From RGIG1681 sp045648025 (GTDB taxonomy: Bacteria; Bacillota; Clostridia; Christensenellales; UBA1242), in contig JAZRNH010000059.1 of NCBI GenBank assembly GCA_045648025.1, forward strand, positions 1-64,000: a DNA stretch of 64,000 bases, read 5' to 3'. A model generated the notes under the pieces. The model saw only the letters and a list, made by a program, of their open reading frames with translations. It was not told the origin of the DNA and did no database searches. Positions 41,889 through 50,463 of this stretch are shown here, one piece after another. Position numbers and translations under genes: made by a program. Within the stretch, counting starts at the first letter, position 1; each line of letters begins with the position of its first letter.

Positions 41889-42305
41889 ATGGAAACAAAT
41901 CAAATTGGATTAACCGACAAATTTGCCTTAGCTGCCGCCATCACAATTTATGATAATGATGAAACTTTCAGTTTTTCAAAAGGCGACGACAAGTTTGAAT
42001 CTGTTTTATCTTCATTAAAATTTATAACCCAAAACAGCCACGAAATGCCTGGCTTTGCAGTCAGCCTAGACAACGAAACCAAACAGGCAATTCAAAACGG
42101 CAGATGGCTTGAACTTGAATTTAAAAAAACACAAAAATATAATGATATGCCATTTGACTCACTTTTAATTGAGGTTTCAAAAGATTATTCAGGTTTCAAT
42201 TTAATAAGAAAAACAAATGGCAAATATGAAGGCAGATGTTTTTATTTAAATTTAAGCCAAAATATGGAACCACTTTATAACACCATAGAGTCTATAATTA
42301 AATGA
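41889..42305 (+). CDS. 138-aa protein of unknown function
   Basis: A soluble alpha/beta protein starting METNQIGLTDKFALAAAITI; no motif recognised. The ATG at 41889 has CGGAGG 4 nt upstream; the frame open from 41838 adds only an unlikely hydrophobic leader that overlaps the ribosome site. The C-terminus has a beta-rich GFNLIRKTNGKYEGRCFYLN. It stands alone and ends in TGA inside its terminator. Confidence 0.65.
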   Translation: METNQIGLTDKFALAAAITIYDNDETFSFSKGDDKFESVLSSLKFITQNSHEMPGFAVSLDNETKQAIQNGRWLELEFKKTQKYNDMPFDSLLIEVSKDYSGFNLIRKTNGKYEGRCFYLNLSQNMEPLYNTIESIIK

Positions 42306-42329
42306 ACTATTTTTTAGTTCATTTTTTTA
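42301..42329 (+). terminator. Terminator of the 138-aa gene
   Basis: AATGAACTA and TAGTTCATT pair, then TTTTTT. Confidence 0.8.
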
Positions 42330-42361
42330 TATTTTTTATTATTTTTTAACATTTTTATTTT

Positions 42362-42384
42362 TTGGCAGTCCGATTGTTTGCCAA
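42362..42384. promoter_or_regulatory. Inverted repeat (possible operator) at the MFS pair promoter
   Basis: TTGGCA (42362-42367), 11 nt and TGCCAA (42379-42384). The right arm overlaps the -35 box. Confidence 0.5.
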
Positions 42385-42406
42385 TCAAAGATTATAAAGG
42401 TATAAT
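42378..42406 (+). promoter_or_regulatory. Promoter of the MFS transporter pair
   Basis: TTGCCA (42378-42383), a 17-nt spacer and TATAAT (42401-42406). Confidence 0.7.
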
Positions 42407-42435
42407 GTATATGCAAAATATACAAAGGAAATTTT

Positions 42436-43761
42436 ATGGCAAAAACAAAATTAACAAAAAATCAATCTGCACTTTTAACTGTGCAACTTATAAGAATTAT
42501 ATTAGAGCTTTTCACAAGCACATTCTTAACATCACACATCATATCACTTAGCCCAGACAACATTTTTGGCTCAGGACTATTCAATGTAGCAATTCTTTAC
42601 ATTTCACAATACATTGCATACATTTTGATTTATTCAATCAACAGTTATTTCGTTGATAAAAGCAATAGAGTCAATTTCCTCAGAATTGGAATATTTGTAA
42701 ATGCTTGTTTCGTAATTGCAATTGTTTTGTGGGGTGAAATCATTTCACAATGGATTGTTCTCGCTGGTGCAATATGCGGTATATCAAATGCTTTCTATTA
42801 TTCAAGTTTCAATGTAATGAAAAACGAACTTGTAAACCGAATTTATATGAAGAAATTCAGCATTTTAAACACTGTGTTCACAAACCTTATCAATGTAATA
42901 TTCCCAACTCTTTTGGGTCTTGTTATTGATGTTTCTTCATACTCAACAATCGCACTTTATGTTGTTGTTATCATTATTATTCAATTTGTAATTTCACTCT
43001 TTATCAAAGCTCCAAAACCAAGTGATTCAAAGCTTGAAGTAATGAAATATTTAAGATATTTAAAAGAAAACAAAACCGACCGCAACAAAATCAAATACAC
43101 ATATTACAACGGTTTACTTGCGGGTATCAAAACAACCTATAAAATTGTAATTATTATTCTTACAATTTTCGCATTTAAAACAAACTTAAGCCTTGGTTTG
43201 CTTTCATCTGTATTTTCACTCATCACTATTGGACTTTTAATTTTATACAGAAAAGCAGAAGATAAACCAAAAACAAACAAGCTTTTAATTTACTTAACTG
43301 TGGGAACTCTTCCACTCATTGCTTGTATAATCTTTATGATTATCACAAACAAGGCAACATTTATCATTTTAAACTGTTTCCTCACAATTGCAATTTACTT
43401 CTCTGACTATTACGGCGATGCTGAAAGAGATGCAATTATCAAAAACCTTGGTCACTTTGAATTTATTGCAGAACACAACTTGATTCACGATGTAATGAAA
43501 TATATCGTTAGCATTTTTGTTTATATTATGTTCATTATCGTAGCAACTTTTGAAAGCATCACTGCATTTAAAATATTGCTTCTTGCAATGATTGCAATTT
43601 GTCCATTTAAATTCTTTATGATGTATAAACAAAGACTTGTTAGAAAACAATTCGAAAAAGAACTCAAAGAACAAAAAGCTGCTGAAAGAGCCGCTCAAAA
43701 AGCTTTAGAACAAGCAGCAAATGAATCACCTGCAAAAGAAACTGTTGCAGAACAAAAATAA
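42436..43761 (+). CDS. MFS-type membrane transporter, first of a paralogous pair
   Basis: The 441-aa protein has about 12 membrane helices and the spacing of major facilitator proteins. It has RIILELFTSTFLTSHIISLSP near the N-terminus, FVDKSNRVNF in the loop after helix 2, and a cytoplasmic central loop. The C-terminal tail is a charged, alanine-rich helix (residues about 400-441). The substrate is unknown. AAGGA precedes the ATG. The downstream gene is a close paralogue 16 nt away, so the two share one transcript and may form a heterodimer. Confidence 0.8.
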   Translation: MAKTKLTKNQSALLTVQLIRIILELFTSTFLTSHIISLSPDNIFGSGLFNVAILYISQYIAYILIYSINSYFVDKSNRVNFLRIGIFVNACFVIAIVLWGEIISQWIVLAGAICGISNAFYYSSFNVMKNELVNRIYMKKFSILNTVFTNLINVIFPTLLGLVIDVSSYSTIALYVVVIIIIQFVISLFIKAPKPSDSKLEVMKYLRYLKENKTDRNKIKYTYYNGLLAGIKTTYKIVIIILTIFAFKTNLSLGLLSSVFSLITIGLLILYRKAEDKPKTNKLLIYLTVGTLPLIACIIFMIITNKATFIILNCFLTIAIYFSDYYGDAERDAIIKNLGHFEFIAEHNLIHDVMKYIVSIFVYIMFIIVATFESITAFKILLLAMIAICPFKFFMMYKQRLVRKQFEKELKEQKAAERAAQKALEQAANESPAKETVAEQK

Positions 43762-43777
43762 CTTTAAGGAAAACATT

Positions 43778-45016
43778 ATGCCTCACTTAAACAGAACACA
43801 AAAATCTCTTATTGCTGTGCATATTCTTAGAATGGTGCTAGAACTTTTCACTAGCACCTTTTTAACATCACACATTGTTTCCCTCACCCCAGACAATATG
43901 CTGGGTGACGGACTATTCAATGTTGGACTTTTCTACATTTCTCAATTTTTTGTATATGCAGTATTTTATCTTTTAGTTAGTCACTTTGTTGACAAAAGTA
44001 ACAGAATCGGATTTTTAAGATTCGGAATTGTTATTTATGTGTTTTTGCTTATTGCCATCGTGTTCTGGGGCGAACAACTTTCAAAATGGATTGTTCTTGC
44101 TGGTTCACTCATTGGTTTTTCAGATGCTTTTTATTATTCAAGCTATCTTGTAATGAAAAACGAACTCACAAACCGCAAAAACATCAAGAACTACAATATT
44201 CACACAACCATCTTAACCAACATAACAAAAATTATTGTTCCAACAATTTTAGGTTTATTAATTGATGTTTCATCTTATTCAAATATTGCAATTTATGTAA
44301 TCATTTTATCAGTAATTGAATTTGCTATTTCATTTATGATAAAATCACAAAAACCTGAAAATTCAAGTTTTGAACTCAAAGAATATTTCTCATATTTAAA
44401 ACAAAACAAAGATATTAGAAAAAAAATCAAATACACATATTTCAATGCTGCCCTTGTTGGTCCAAAAAGCACTTATAAAATAATTGTAGTTGTTCTCACA
44501 ATTTACACATTTAAAACAAATTTAAGTCTTGGACTTTTAACTTCAATATTTTCAATTATCACAATGCTTTTATTAATGCTCTACAAAAAATTTGATAGTC
44601 AAAAAAATTTAAGACAAACACCAATTTATTTAAGCATCGGCATCTTACCTGTTATTGCCTGTGTTATTATGGTTATATGGCTCAACAAAACCACTCTTAT
44701 TGTTTATAATGCCTTTTTAACTATTGCTATTTATTTTTCTGAATATTTTGGCAGCACCGAAAGAGATGCCATCATTAAAAATGTTGGAAAGTATGAATAT
44801 ATTGCAGAGCATCAATTTATTGTTGAAACCGTTCAAGATATCAGCAGAATCATCTCTTATGGCCTCTTTGTAATTGTTGGTTTAATTTCAAGCATAACCG
44901 CATTTAAAGTGTTGCTTTTATTTTTAATTTTAATCAACCCTATCAAATATTTGGTTATGAACAAACAAAGAAGAATTAGAAAAGAATTTGAAAAACAAGC
45001 AGAATCTGCTGCTTAA
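43778..45016 (+). CDS. MFS-type membrane transporter, second of the pair
   Basis: The 412-aa protein aligns along its full length with the preceding one (for example MVLELFTSTFLTSHIVSLTP and LRFGIVIYVFLLIAIVFWGE), but lacks most of the long charged tail. The ATG at 43778 has AAGGA 7 nt upstream; the frame open from 43721 runs inside the first gene and is not used. The pair arose by tandem duplication and has since diverged. The substrate is unknown. Confidence 0.8.
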   Translation: MPHLNRTQKSLIAVHILRMVLELFTSTFLTSHIVSLTPDNMLGDGLFNVGLFYISQFFVYAVFYLLVSHFVDKSNRIGFLRFGIVIYVFLLIAIVFWGEQLSKWIVLAGSLIGFSDAFYYSSYLVMKNELTNRKNIKNYNIHTTILTNITKIIVPTILGLLIDVSSYSNIAIYVIILSVIEFAISFMIKSQKPENSSFELKEYFSYLKQNKDIRKKIKYTYFNAALVGPKSTYKIIVVVLTIYTFKTNLSLGLLTSIFSIITMLLLMLYKKFDSQKNLRQTPIYLSIGILPVIACVIMVIWLNKTTLIVYNAFLTIAIYFSEYFGSTERDAIIKNVGKYEYIAEHQFIVETVQDISRIISYGLFVIVGLISSITAFKVLLLFLILINPIKYLVMNKQRRIRKEFEKQAESAA

Positions 45017-45025
45017 TTAAAAACA

Positions 45026-45058
45026 ATAAAAAATACCTAAAAAAATAGGTATTTTTTT
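45026..45058 (+). terminator. Terminator of the MFS pair
   Basis: AAAATACCTA and TAGGTATTTT (45030-45055) pair, then a T-run. Confidence 0.8.
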
Positions 45059-45106
45059 ATTTTATTTAAACACGGCTGCAAATATCACCGCAAATTTTCA
45101 ACATTA

Positions 45107-45135
45107 TTGACAATATATATTATTTATGATATAAT
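45107..45135 (+). promoter_or_regulatory. Consensus promoter of the 323-aa gene
   Basis: TTGACA (45107-45112), a 17-nt spacer and TGA-TATAAT (45130-45135). Confidence 0.75.
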
Positions 45136-45158
45136 AACCATATATGGGGAGTGTCAAT

Positions 45159-46130
45159 ATGAAAAAGATAAATGAAGAGTTTTTAAAAGAATATATCGCA
45201 ACACATATTCTTGGTTATGACAACGACTATAACTTAATCAATCTTTTCAGAATGTTTGTGGCTTTTTCTGTTCACAATTTTGAAGAACTCAAAGCTGCAC
45301 CAAACAAATATGCAAACTTTTTGCTTGAAAATGCAAACTTAATTGTCGTTGGAGGTAAACACACAAAAGAAGAACTTCCAAAAATGATTGAATCCGCAAG
45401 ACTTCACTTAATTAAAAAGATTCAACTTTCATCATCAAAGCCACAAAAAGACTTTGTTGAAATTGTTAGTGAACTTTCACCAAATAAAAAGTCATCACAC
45501 ATTTTAGATGTTGGTGCGGGAATCATTCCATATTCATCAATACTTTTTGGTGAAGAGTTTGAACATTCATCAACAATGGATAGACGATTCTTTTTAGACA
45601 AACAAACCCTTGAAAATATGAATGTCACCCCTTATGACCAATTTTTTGATGCAAACACTCCTGTTGATAAATTTGACATTGTTGTTGGAAAAGCTCCATG
45701 CTCTGCAATTGAACACATTGTTAGAAATTGTGCAGCTGCCGGAAAACCATATTTCATTGAGCTTTGTGACTGCAATATTCCAAACAAAAAACCATATATT
45801 GCTGACTGGTATGGTTGGCAATCTGTGCTTCCTGAAATTGACGAATTTGTGAAATTTTACACTGCTCAAAGCACATTTGCATATAATCTTGATGCAACTG
45901 ATGAACAAGTGAAAAAAGTTATTGATTCACATATTCCACCAAAAATCGTTTACAGCCCAACAAGTTTTCCTGTTAAAAGATATTCTGCTTCAAGCAGTTT
46001 GTGGCTCACAGATGATGTGACTTATGAACCAGACCATTCTGACTGGCAAAAACCAACTCCTCAAAAAAGACCACAACCAATGCCTGACGATTCTGAATTT
46101 CTTCAAATGGAAATTTTTGAAAGAAGTTAA
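45159..46130 (+). CDS. Rossmann-fold methyltransferase-like protein
   Basis: The 323-aa protein has SHILDVGAGIIPYSSILFG at about 116-134, like SAM motif I, followed by an acidic TMDRRFF and DIVVGKAPCSAIEHIV where a motif IV would lie. The catalytic motif (xPPY) of nucleic-acid methylases is absent, so the role is open. The ATG at 45159 has GGGAG 7 nt upstream. An in-frame ATG at 45144 lies only 8 nt from the -10 box and could give a leaderless variant 5 residues longer. Confidence 0.7.
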   Translation: MKKINEEFLKEYIATHILGYDNDYNLINLFRMFVAFSVHNFEELKAAPNKYANFLLENANLIVVGGKHTKEELPKMIESARLHLIKKIQLSSSKPQKDFVEIVSELSPNKKSSHILDVGAGIIPYSSILFGEEFEHSSTMDRRFFLDKQTLENMNVTPYDQFFDANTPVDKFDIVVGKAPCSAIEHIVRNCAAAGKPYFIELCDCNIPNKKPYIADWYGWQSVLPEIDEFVKFYTAQSTFAYNLDATDEQVKKVIDSHIPPKIVYSPTSFPVKRYSASSSLWLTDDVTYEPDHSDWQKPTPQKRPQPMPDDSEFLQMEIFERS

Positions 46131-46132
46131 AC

Positions 46133-46168
46133 AAAAAAGACACTTGAAAATCCAAGTGTCTTTTTTTA
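46133..46168. terminator. Bidirectional terminator, 323-aa / ferritin-like genes
   Basis: AAAGACACTTG and CAAGTGTCTTT with A-run and T-run flanks. Confidence 0.85.
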
Positions 46169-46170
46169 TT

Positions 46171-47424
46171 TTAACATCTTCCAACCAAAATATTATCCGT
46201 TGTTCTGTCAGCTAGTTCTTGAATTGGGTGGTCTTTTGTTTGATATCTATAATCTTCTCCATTTTTTTGAATATATTCTTTAATCACCATATGACTTGGA
46301 ACTTGTGCTTCGGTTTTACAAACTTGCTTATTATATTTTTTGAAATCAGATTTTTCGCCAACATCTCTTGAATCAATATACCCTTCTCTGTCTTTTGTAA
46401 AATGCACAGTGCTTTCAATGACATCTCTAATATATTCAATATTGCCTTCAAACTTTAATAGTTCTGGAAAATCTCCACCACACGGAAACAAACATTTCCA
46501 CTCTTTTCCCTCATATTTTTCAAGCATTTCAGCAGCTTTTTGAAGGTGTCCACACTCCTCATAATACATTTGCTTGTAAACCGCTTTAATGTCTTCATCG
46601 GTTTCATCTTGATAGCAAGAATAATACAAATAACACTCTGTATATTCATGCATAACCCAATTTTCAAGCCAAGAACAGTTTGTGTCTAAAAGGCTTCCAT
46701 ATTCAGTTACATGTTGTTCTTCAATCATAGCAATTTCAGAATATAATTTTCTGCCCTTTTCAGACTTATGCACATTTGCAATGTTCATATAATAATTCAT
46801 TGTTTGTTGCTCAGCACCAGTGATAATGTTTGTTGTAAGCTTTGTAAACAAATCTGCAGACATATTGCAAATAAACTTGTTAATACTGTCAAATGGGTGT
46901 CTGTGTTCAGAAATTGTTGGTCTTCCCGGCATAATTTCTGTGTATTTAAGCACAATATCTTTTGCAGACTTTCCCTCTTCTTCTTCAAGCAAATTAGAAA
47001 ATCTATAAAGATGGTCAAAATCTTCTAGAAGAGCAAAATTCAAAGCAGATTTCACCGACTCATCTTTCACATGCTTTGCAAGTATTGCAGTAAGGTCAAC
47101 CGCAAGTTGTTCATAACTAATGGTTGTTTCAAGGTCGGTTTCATCAATAGGCTTTAAACTTGCAATCATTTTTTGTTGTTGCTGTTCATGTCTTCTGATA
47201 TTTGCAAGTTCTCTTCTAATATCATTATTATTGCAATGTCTGTTAAATTGATGCATAAACCAATTTGCTTCAAATTCTGTGCCATTCATCAAAATCATTC
47301 TGGTTTTTGTGTAAGGCGAAGCTGTGTTTTTATCATAAGGTTTTAAACACAAGTTCTTTAGTTCTTTAAATGTTCCATCAACAGGAACTGCATTTTCTTC
47401 ATAAAACGGATTTACTTTTTTCAT
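46171..47424 (-). CDS. Ferritin-like di-iron protein
   Basis: The 417-aa protein is a long helical-bundle protein with repeated E...ExxH-type segments: FEANWFMHQFNRHCN, LLEDFDHLYRFSNL, TGAEQQTMNYYMNIA and IAMIEEQHVTEYGS. These fit a di-iron ferritin/rubrerythrin-like site, possibly two bundles in one chain. The usual C-terminal rubredoxin domain is missing. A role in oxidative stress or as an oxygenase is possible; no partner is nearby. GGAG precedes the ATG. Divergent from the 364-aa gene. Confidence 0.75.
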   Translation of the reverse strand: MKKVNPFYEENAVPVDGTFKELKNLCLKPYDKNTASPYTKTRMILMNGTEFEANWFMHQFNRHCNNNDIRRELANIRRHEQQQQKMIASLKPIDETDLETTISYEQLAVDLTAILAKHVKDESVKSALNFALLEDFDHLYRFSNLLEEEEGKSAKDIVLKYTEIMPGRPTISEHRHPFDSINKFICNMSADLFTKLTTNIITGAEQQTMNYYMNIANVHKSEKGRKLYSEIAMIEEQHVTEYGSLLDTNCSWLENWVMHEYTECYLYYSCYQDETDEDIKAVYKQMYYEECGHLQKAAEMLEKYEGKEWKCLFPCGGDFPELLKFEGNIEYIRDVIESTVHFTKDREGYIDSRDVGEKSDFKKYNKQVCKTEAQVPSHMVIKEYIQKNGEDYRYQTKDHPIQELADRTTDNILVGRC

Positions 47425-47490
47425 ATTTTATCTCCTTATAAAAAATGATTTACCGATAAATAAAAGTTATACAAAAATTTTTGAGTTATA

Positions 47491-47519
47491 TTGAAAATCA
47501 AATTTCACTTTGTTATACT
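47491..47519 (+). promoter_or_regulatory. Promoter of the 364-aa gene
   Basis: TTGAAA (47491-47496), a 17-nt spacer and TGT-TATACT (47514-47519). Confidence 0.65.
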
Positions 47520-47546
47520 TTTTGTGTATTTTAAGGGGATAAAACT

Positions 47547-48641
47547 ATGATTATTCAAGGCATCACATTTCCAGACGATATAAAAGTTGAACAAAGATTT
47601 GGTCAACGAATTACTTATGACAAAAAAAATCCAATTCATTGGAGAGAAATGGATATTAACCATATAAATCTCACAAAACCAACCATTTTATGTTTTGGTG
47701 GAATTGGAACAACCAACGACAAAGATGCAAACTTTGTTGCAAAAATGATACAACGACTTCTTGGAATCAATGCCGAAGCCAACCTTGTTTCAATCGTTCA
47801 CAGCCACTATATGGGCGAAACCGCTGCAAGATATTTTGATGAAGACAAAGAAGAACATTTAAGAAACCACATAAAAGAATCTTATGATATTGTTGATGCT
47901 CTTTTTCTTCCAATTGTATGCGACAAAAACGGCAACAGATTAATGGTTCAAGAGGCTTGTCGAAATGTTCGAAACATAAACATTTTTGCACACTGTTACG
48001 GCTATTTTTCAACCGTAAACTATGTTGAAGATGCTCTTAAAAGCACACTTGAAATGCTCTGCTATACAGAAGATGAAATCAGACAAATTTTAAAACAAAT
48101 TTTTGTTGTTAGCTATGAAGCTGGTGACATCTTTCAAACCGGTTTTTCAAATCTTAACATAAACTCCGTCAACTCAGAACTTTGGAGAGACATTGTTCTT
48201 GCCTTTCCTGAAAGAGATTTGTCAACCGCTGAAATGTTTGATGGCGAAGCTGAAAAAATTATGGCAAGTCAAATGTATCAAACAAAAGAACCTGCCCTTG
48301 TTGAAAAGTTTTTAAGAAACAATAAATACCTTCTCTTAAAAGAAGGAAATGTAATTGATATTTTAACAAATGGCTTAACTATTGACAAAACCGACCACGA
48401 CCTTTCAACAATCTATATGCACCAAGATAAGTCTTACAGCTATTACACAAATGAGCTTGGAAGAATCGTTTCACAAACCATTGCAGCAGCTCTTAAAATT
48501 GCACTTGATAATTCAATTGAAAACAACTATACCACTAGATTTAAACCACTTGATATGGACAAGATTTTTGCAGCTTGTGACAAATCACTCAAATTGTCAA
48601 GAACTTATTTTGGTATGGTTTCAGACTTAGACTTTTCTTAA
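47547..48641 (+). CDS. Unknown protein with an alpha/beta-hydrolase-like layout
   Basis: The 364-aa soluble protein has an early strand-loop TILCFGGIGTTND (like an oxyanion-hole loop) and a later NINIFAHCYGYFS, which looks like a nucleophile elbow with cysteine in place of serine. Candidate acid and histidine residues follow but cannot be assigned by eye. No family was recognised. AAGGGG precedes the ATG. Single gene between two terminators. Confidence 0.65.
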   Translation: MIIQGITFPDDIKVEQRFGQRITYDKKNPIHWREMDINHINLTKPTILCFGGIGTTNDKDANFVAKMIQRLLGINAEANLVSIVHSHYMGETAARYFDEDKEEHLRNHIKESYDIVDALFLPIVCDKNGNRLMVQEACRNVRNINIFAHCYGYFSTVNYVEDALKSTLEMLCYTEDEIRQILKQIFVVSYEAGDIFQTGFSNLNINSVNSELWRDIVLAFPERDLSTAEMFDGEAEKIMASQMYQTKEPALVEKFLRNNKYLLLKEGNVIDILTNGLTIDKTDHDLSTIYMHQDKSYSYYTNELGRIVSQTIAAALKIALDNSIENNYTTRFKPLDMDKIFAACDKSLKLSRTYFGMVSDLDFS

Positions 48642-48651
48642 TTTTTTGCAA

Positions 48652-48685
48652 TAAAAAAAACACTTGGACTTTTCCAAGTGTTTTT
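48652..48685. terminator. Bidirectional terminator, 364-aa / HdeD-like genes
   Basis: AACACTTGGA-CTTT-TCCAAGTGTT with A-run and T-run flanks. Confidence 0.85.
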
Positions 48686-48694
48686 ATTTGTTTA

Positions 48695-49423
48695 TTAAAA
48701 ACCTTCTTTTTCTGTTTCTTCATCTTCTTCAGCTTCATCAGTGTCAACAAAACCTTCAACACCGCCGTCGTTTTCATCTTCTTCAACCGCTTCTTGTTTT
48801 GCAGGTTTTGTTTCTTCAATAACTGTTTCTTCTTTTGTTTCAACAGTTGCTTCTTCTGTTGTTTCTTGTTTTTCAAACAAAGAATGTAATTCTTTTTGAA
48901 TAACAAATGTATAAAATAATCTAACACTGCCATCAAGAATAATTGTTATACCATAAATAATCATTGCAATTTTTGCTCCGACTGCTGTGTTATATAAAAT
49001 TATTGTAATAATGCCAAGAACAGCAAGAACCACACCAAAGATAACCGCAATCCACCACTTTGTGTCCCCTGCCTTTTTGTCAAGAATTGCAGACTTAATA
49101 TAAATCGCACCAGAAAGCACAACAATAAGTCCCATACAAACAACCAAAAGTGCAGGAACAAATATTAAAAGCAAACCAACAGCTGTTGCTGCTGCACCTT
49201 TAATTAAAAGTGTCATACTCTTATCTTCTGCATTCCACAAACAATACACAACAATTGCAGCAATACCATAAAGCAAAATAGCAAAACAAACAACAGTTTC
49301 AACAAACATATGCATTTTTAACGGAATAATGCAAAACAATATTCCAAGCACAATGCAAACAGATGAAAGCACAATAGATTTAATTTGTTCTTTTTTAATA
49401 TCATCAAGTCTTTCAGTTTCCAT
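48695..49423 (-). CDS. HdeD/DUF308-like membrane protein with acidic tail
   Basis: The 242-aa protein has six membrane helices in three pairs, typical of the DUF308/HdeD family, which is linked to acid stress in some bacteria. The cytoplasmic C-terminal 70 residues are Glu/Thr/Lys-rich and disordered (ending DTDEAEEDEETEKEGF), longer than usual. GGAG precedes the ATG. It lies 56 nt after the TtcA-like gene without a clear terminator between, so the two may be co-transcribed. Confidence 0.78.
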   Translation of the reverse strand: METERLDDIKKEQIKSIVLSSVCIVLGILFCIIPLKMHMFVETVVCFAILLYGIAAIVVYCLWNAEDKSMTLLIKGAAATAVGLLLIFVPALLVVCMGLIVVLSGAIYIKSAILDKKAGDTKWWIAVIFGVVLAVLGIITIILYNTAVGAKIAMIIYGITIILDGSVRLFYTFVIQKELHSLFEKQETTEEATVETKEETVIEETKPAKQEAVEEDENDGGVEGFVDTDEAEEDEETEKEGF

Positions 49424-49479
49424 AAAATTTCTCCTAAAATCATTTTATCATTTTAAACCGCTATAAGCAAACAAAATAA

Positions 49480-50322
49480 TTATTTTTCATCTTTTTTAAA
49501 TTTGTCTAAAAAGCTATGTTTTTCGCCGTCTAGTTTATAAGAAACAATTGTATCAAGTTGAACATTTGTCAAACTTTTCAAAATATGTTCTTCAAGGTCA
49601 GGAATATCCTTTTTTAAGTCTTCAATAATTTGTTTTGTTTTGTGCCTTGCAGAATTTTCATCACCTTTTGCAAGACCTTCTGTGAGTTTACAAGCACAAG
49701 CAATAAAATCTAAATTATTCTTATCTCTCCACTTTTTAATATCAATTTCATCAACATAATAAAGCGGACGAATAAGTTGCATACCTTCAAAGTTTGTACT
49801 TTTAAGTTTTGGAAGCATTCCTTGAATTTGCCCACTAAAAAACATACCCATAACAGTTGTTTCAATAACATCGTTTTTGTGATGACCAAGGGCAATTTTA
49901 TTGCAGCCAAGTTCTTTTGCTTTTGCATATAAGTGACCTCTTCTCATTCTTGCACAAAGATAACAAGGATTTCCGCCAACTGATGCCGTAACATCAAAAA
50001 TATTGCTTTCAAAGAAATTTACAGGGATTTCTATTTTTTTTGCATTTTCTTCTATTTTTTTGCGATTTTTTTCATTATATCCTGGATCCATTGAAATATA
50101 CTCAATTTCAAATGGAACATCACTTATTTTTTGAAGCATTTGCATAAGTTTTGCAAGAAGCATACTGTCTTTTCCACCGGAAATACAAACGGCAATTTTG
50201 TCACCTTCTTCAATAAGATTAAACTCTTTTATTGCCTTTGTAAACTTTGTCCAAATTGCAGGTCGAAAAGTGGTATTCAAACTTCTTTCAATTTCACCTG
50301 CTTCTGTTAATTGTTTTCGCAT
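49480..50322 (-). CDS. TtcA-family tRNA-thiolation ATPase
   Basis: The 280-aa protein has the PP-loop CISGGKDSMLLAKLM, the cysteine pair CYLCARMRRG and the following ALGHHKNDVIETTVMGM and CACKL. This is the pattern of TtcA-like enzymes that adenylate a tRNA base and add sulfur using a [4Fe-4S] cluster held by three cysteines. TtcA itself makes 2-thiocytidine at position 32; the exact base here is not provable. GAGGT precedes the ATG. Confidence 0.85.
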   Translation of the reverse strand: MRKQLTEAGEIERSLNTTFRPAIWTKFTKAIKEFNLIEEGDKIAVCISGGKDSMLLAKLMQMLQKISDVPFEIEYISMDPGYNEKNRKKIEENAKKIEIPVNFFESNIFDVTASVGGNPCYLCARMRRGHLYAKAKELGCNKIALGHHKNDVIETTVMGMFFSGQIQGMLPKLKSTNFEGMQLIRPLYYVDEIDIKKWRDKNNLDFIACACKLTEGLAKGDENSARHKTKQIIEDLKKDIPDLEEHILKSLTNVQLDTIVSYKLDGEKHSFLDKFKKDEK

Positions 50323-50341
50323 AAATATCTACCTCAAAAAA

Positions 50342-50370
50342 ATTATATCATACTTATTTTTTTTATTCAA
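50342..50370 (-). promoter_or_regulatory. Promoter of the TtcA-like gene
   Basis: On the minus strand TTGAAT (50365-50370), a 17-nt spacer and TGA-TATAAT (50342-50347). Confidence 0.65.
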
Positions 50371-50393
50371 TAAAATGCAAAATTTAATTTTTT

Positions 50394-50425
50394 CACAAAA
50401 AAATGGGCAAATTAGCCCATTTTTA
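50394..50425 (-). terminator. Terminator of the nfn operon
   Basis: ATGGGC-AAATTA-GCCCAT (50403-50420), then a T-run on the minus strand. Confidence 0.75.
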
Positions 50426-50463
50426 TATTTTTTTGCAGAATATTTTTAATAATTTTGCAGTTT

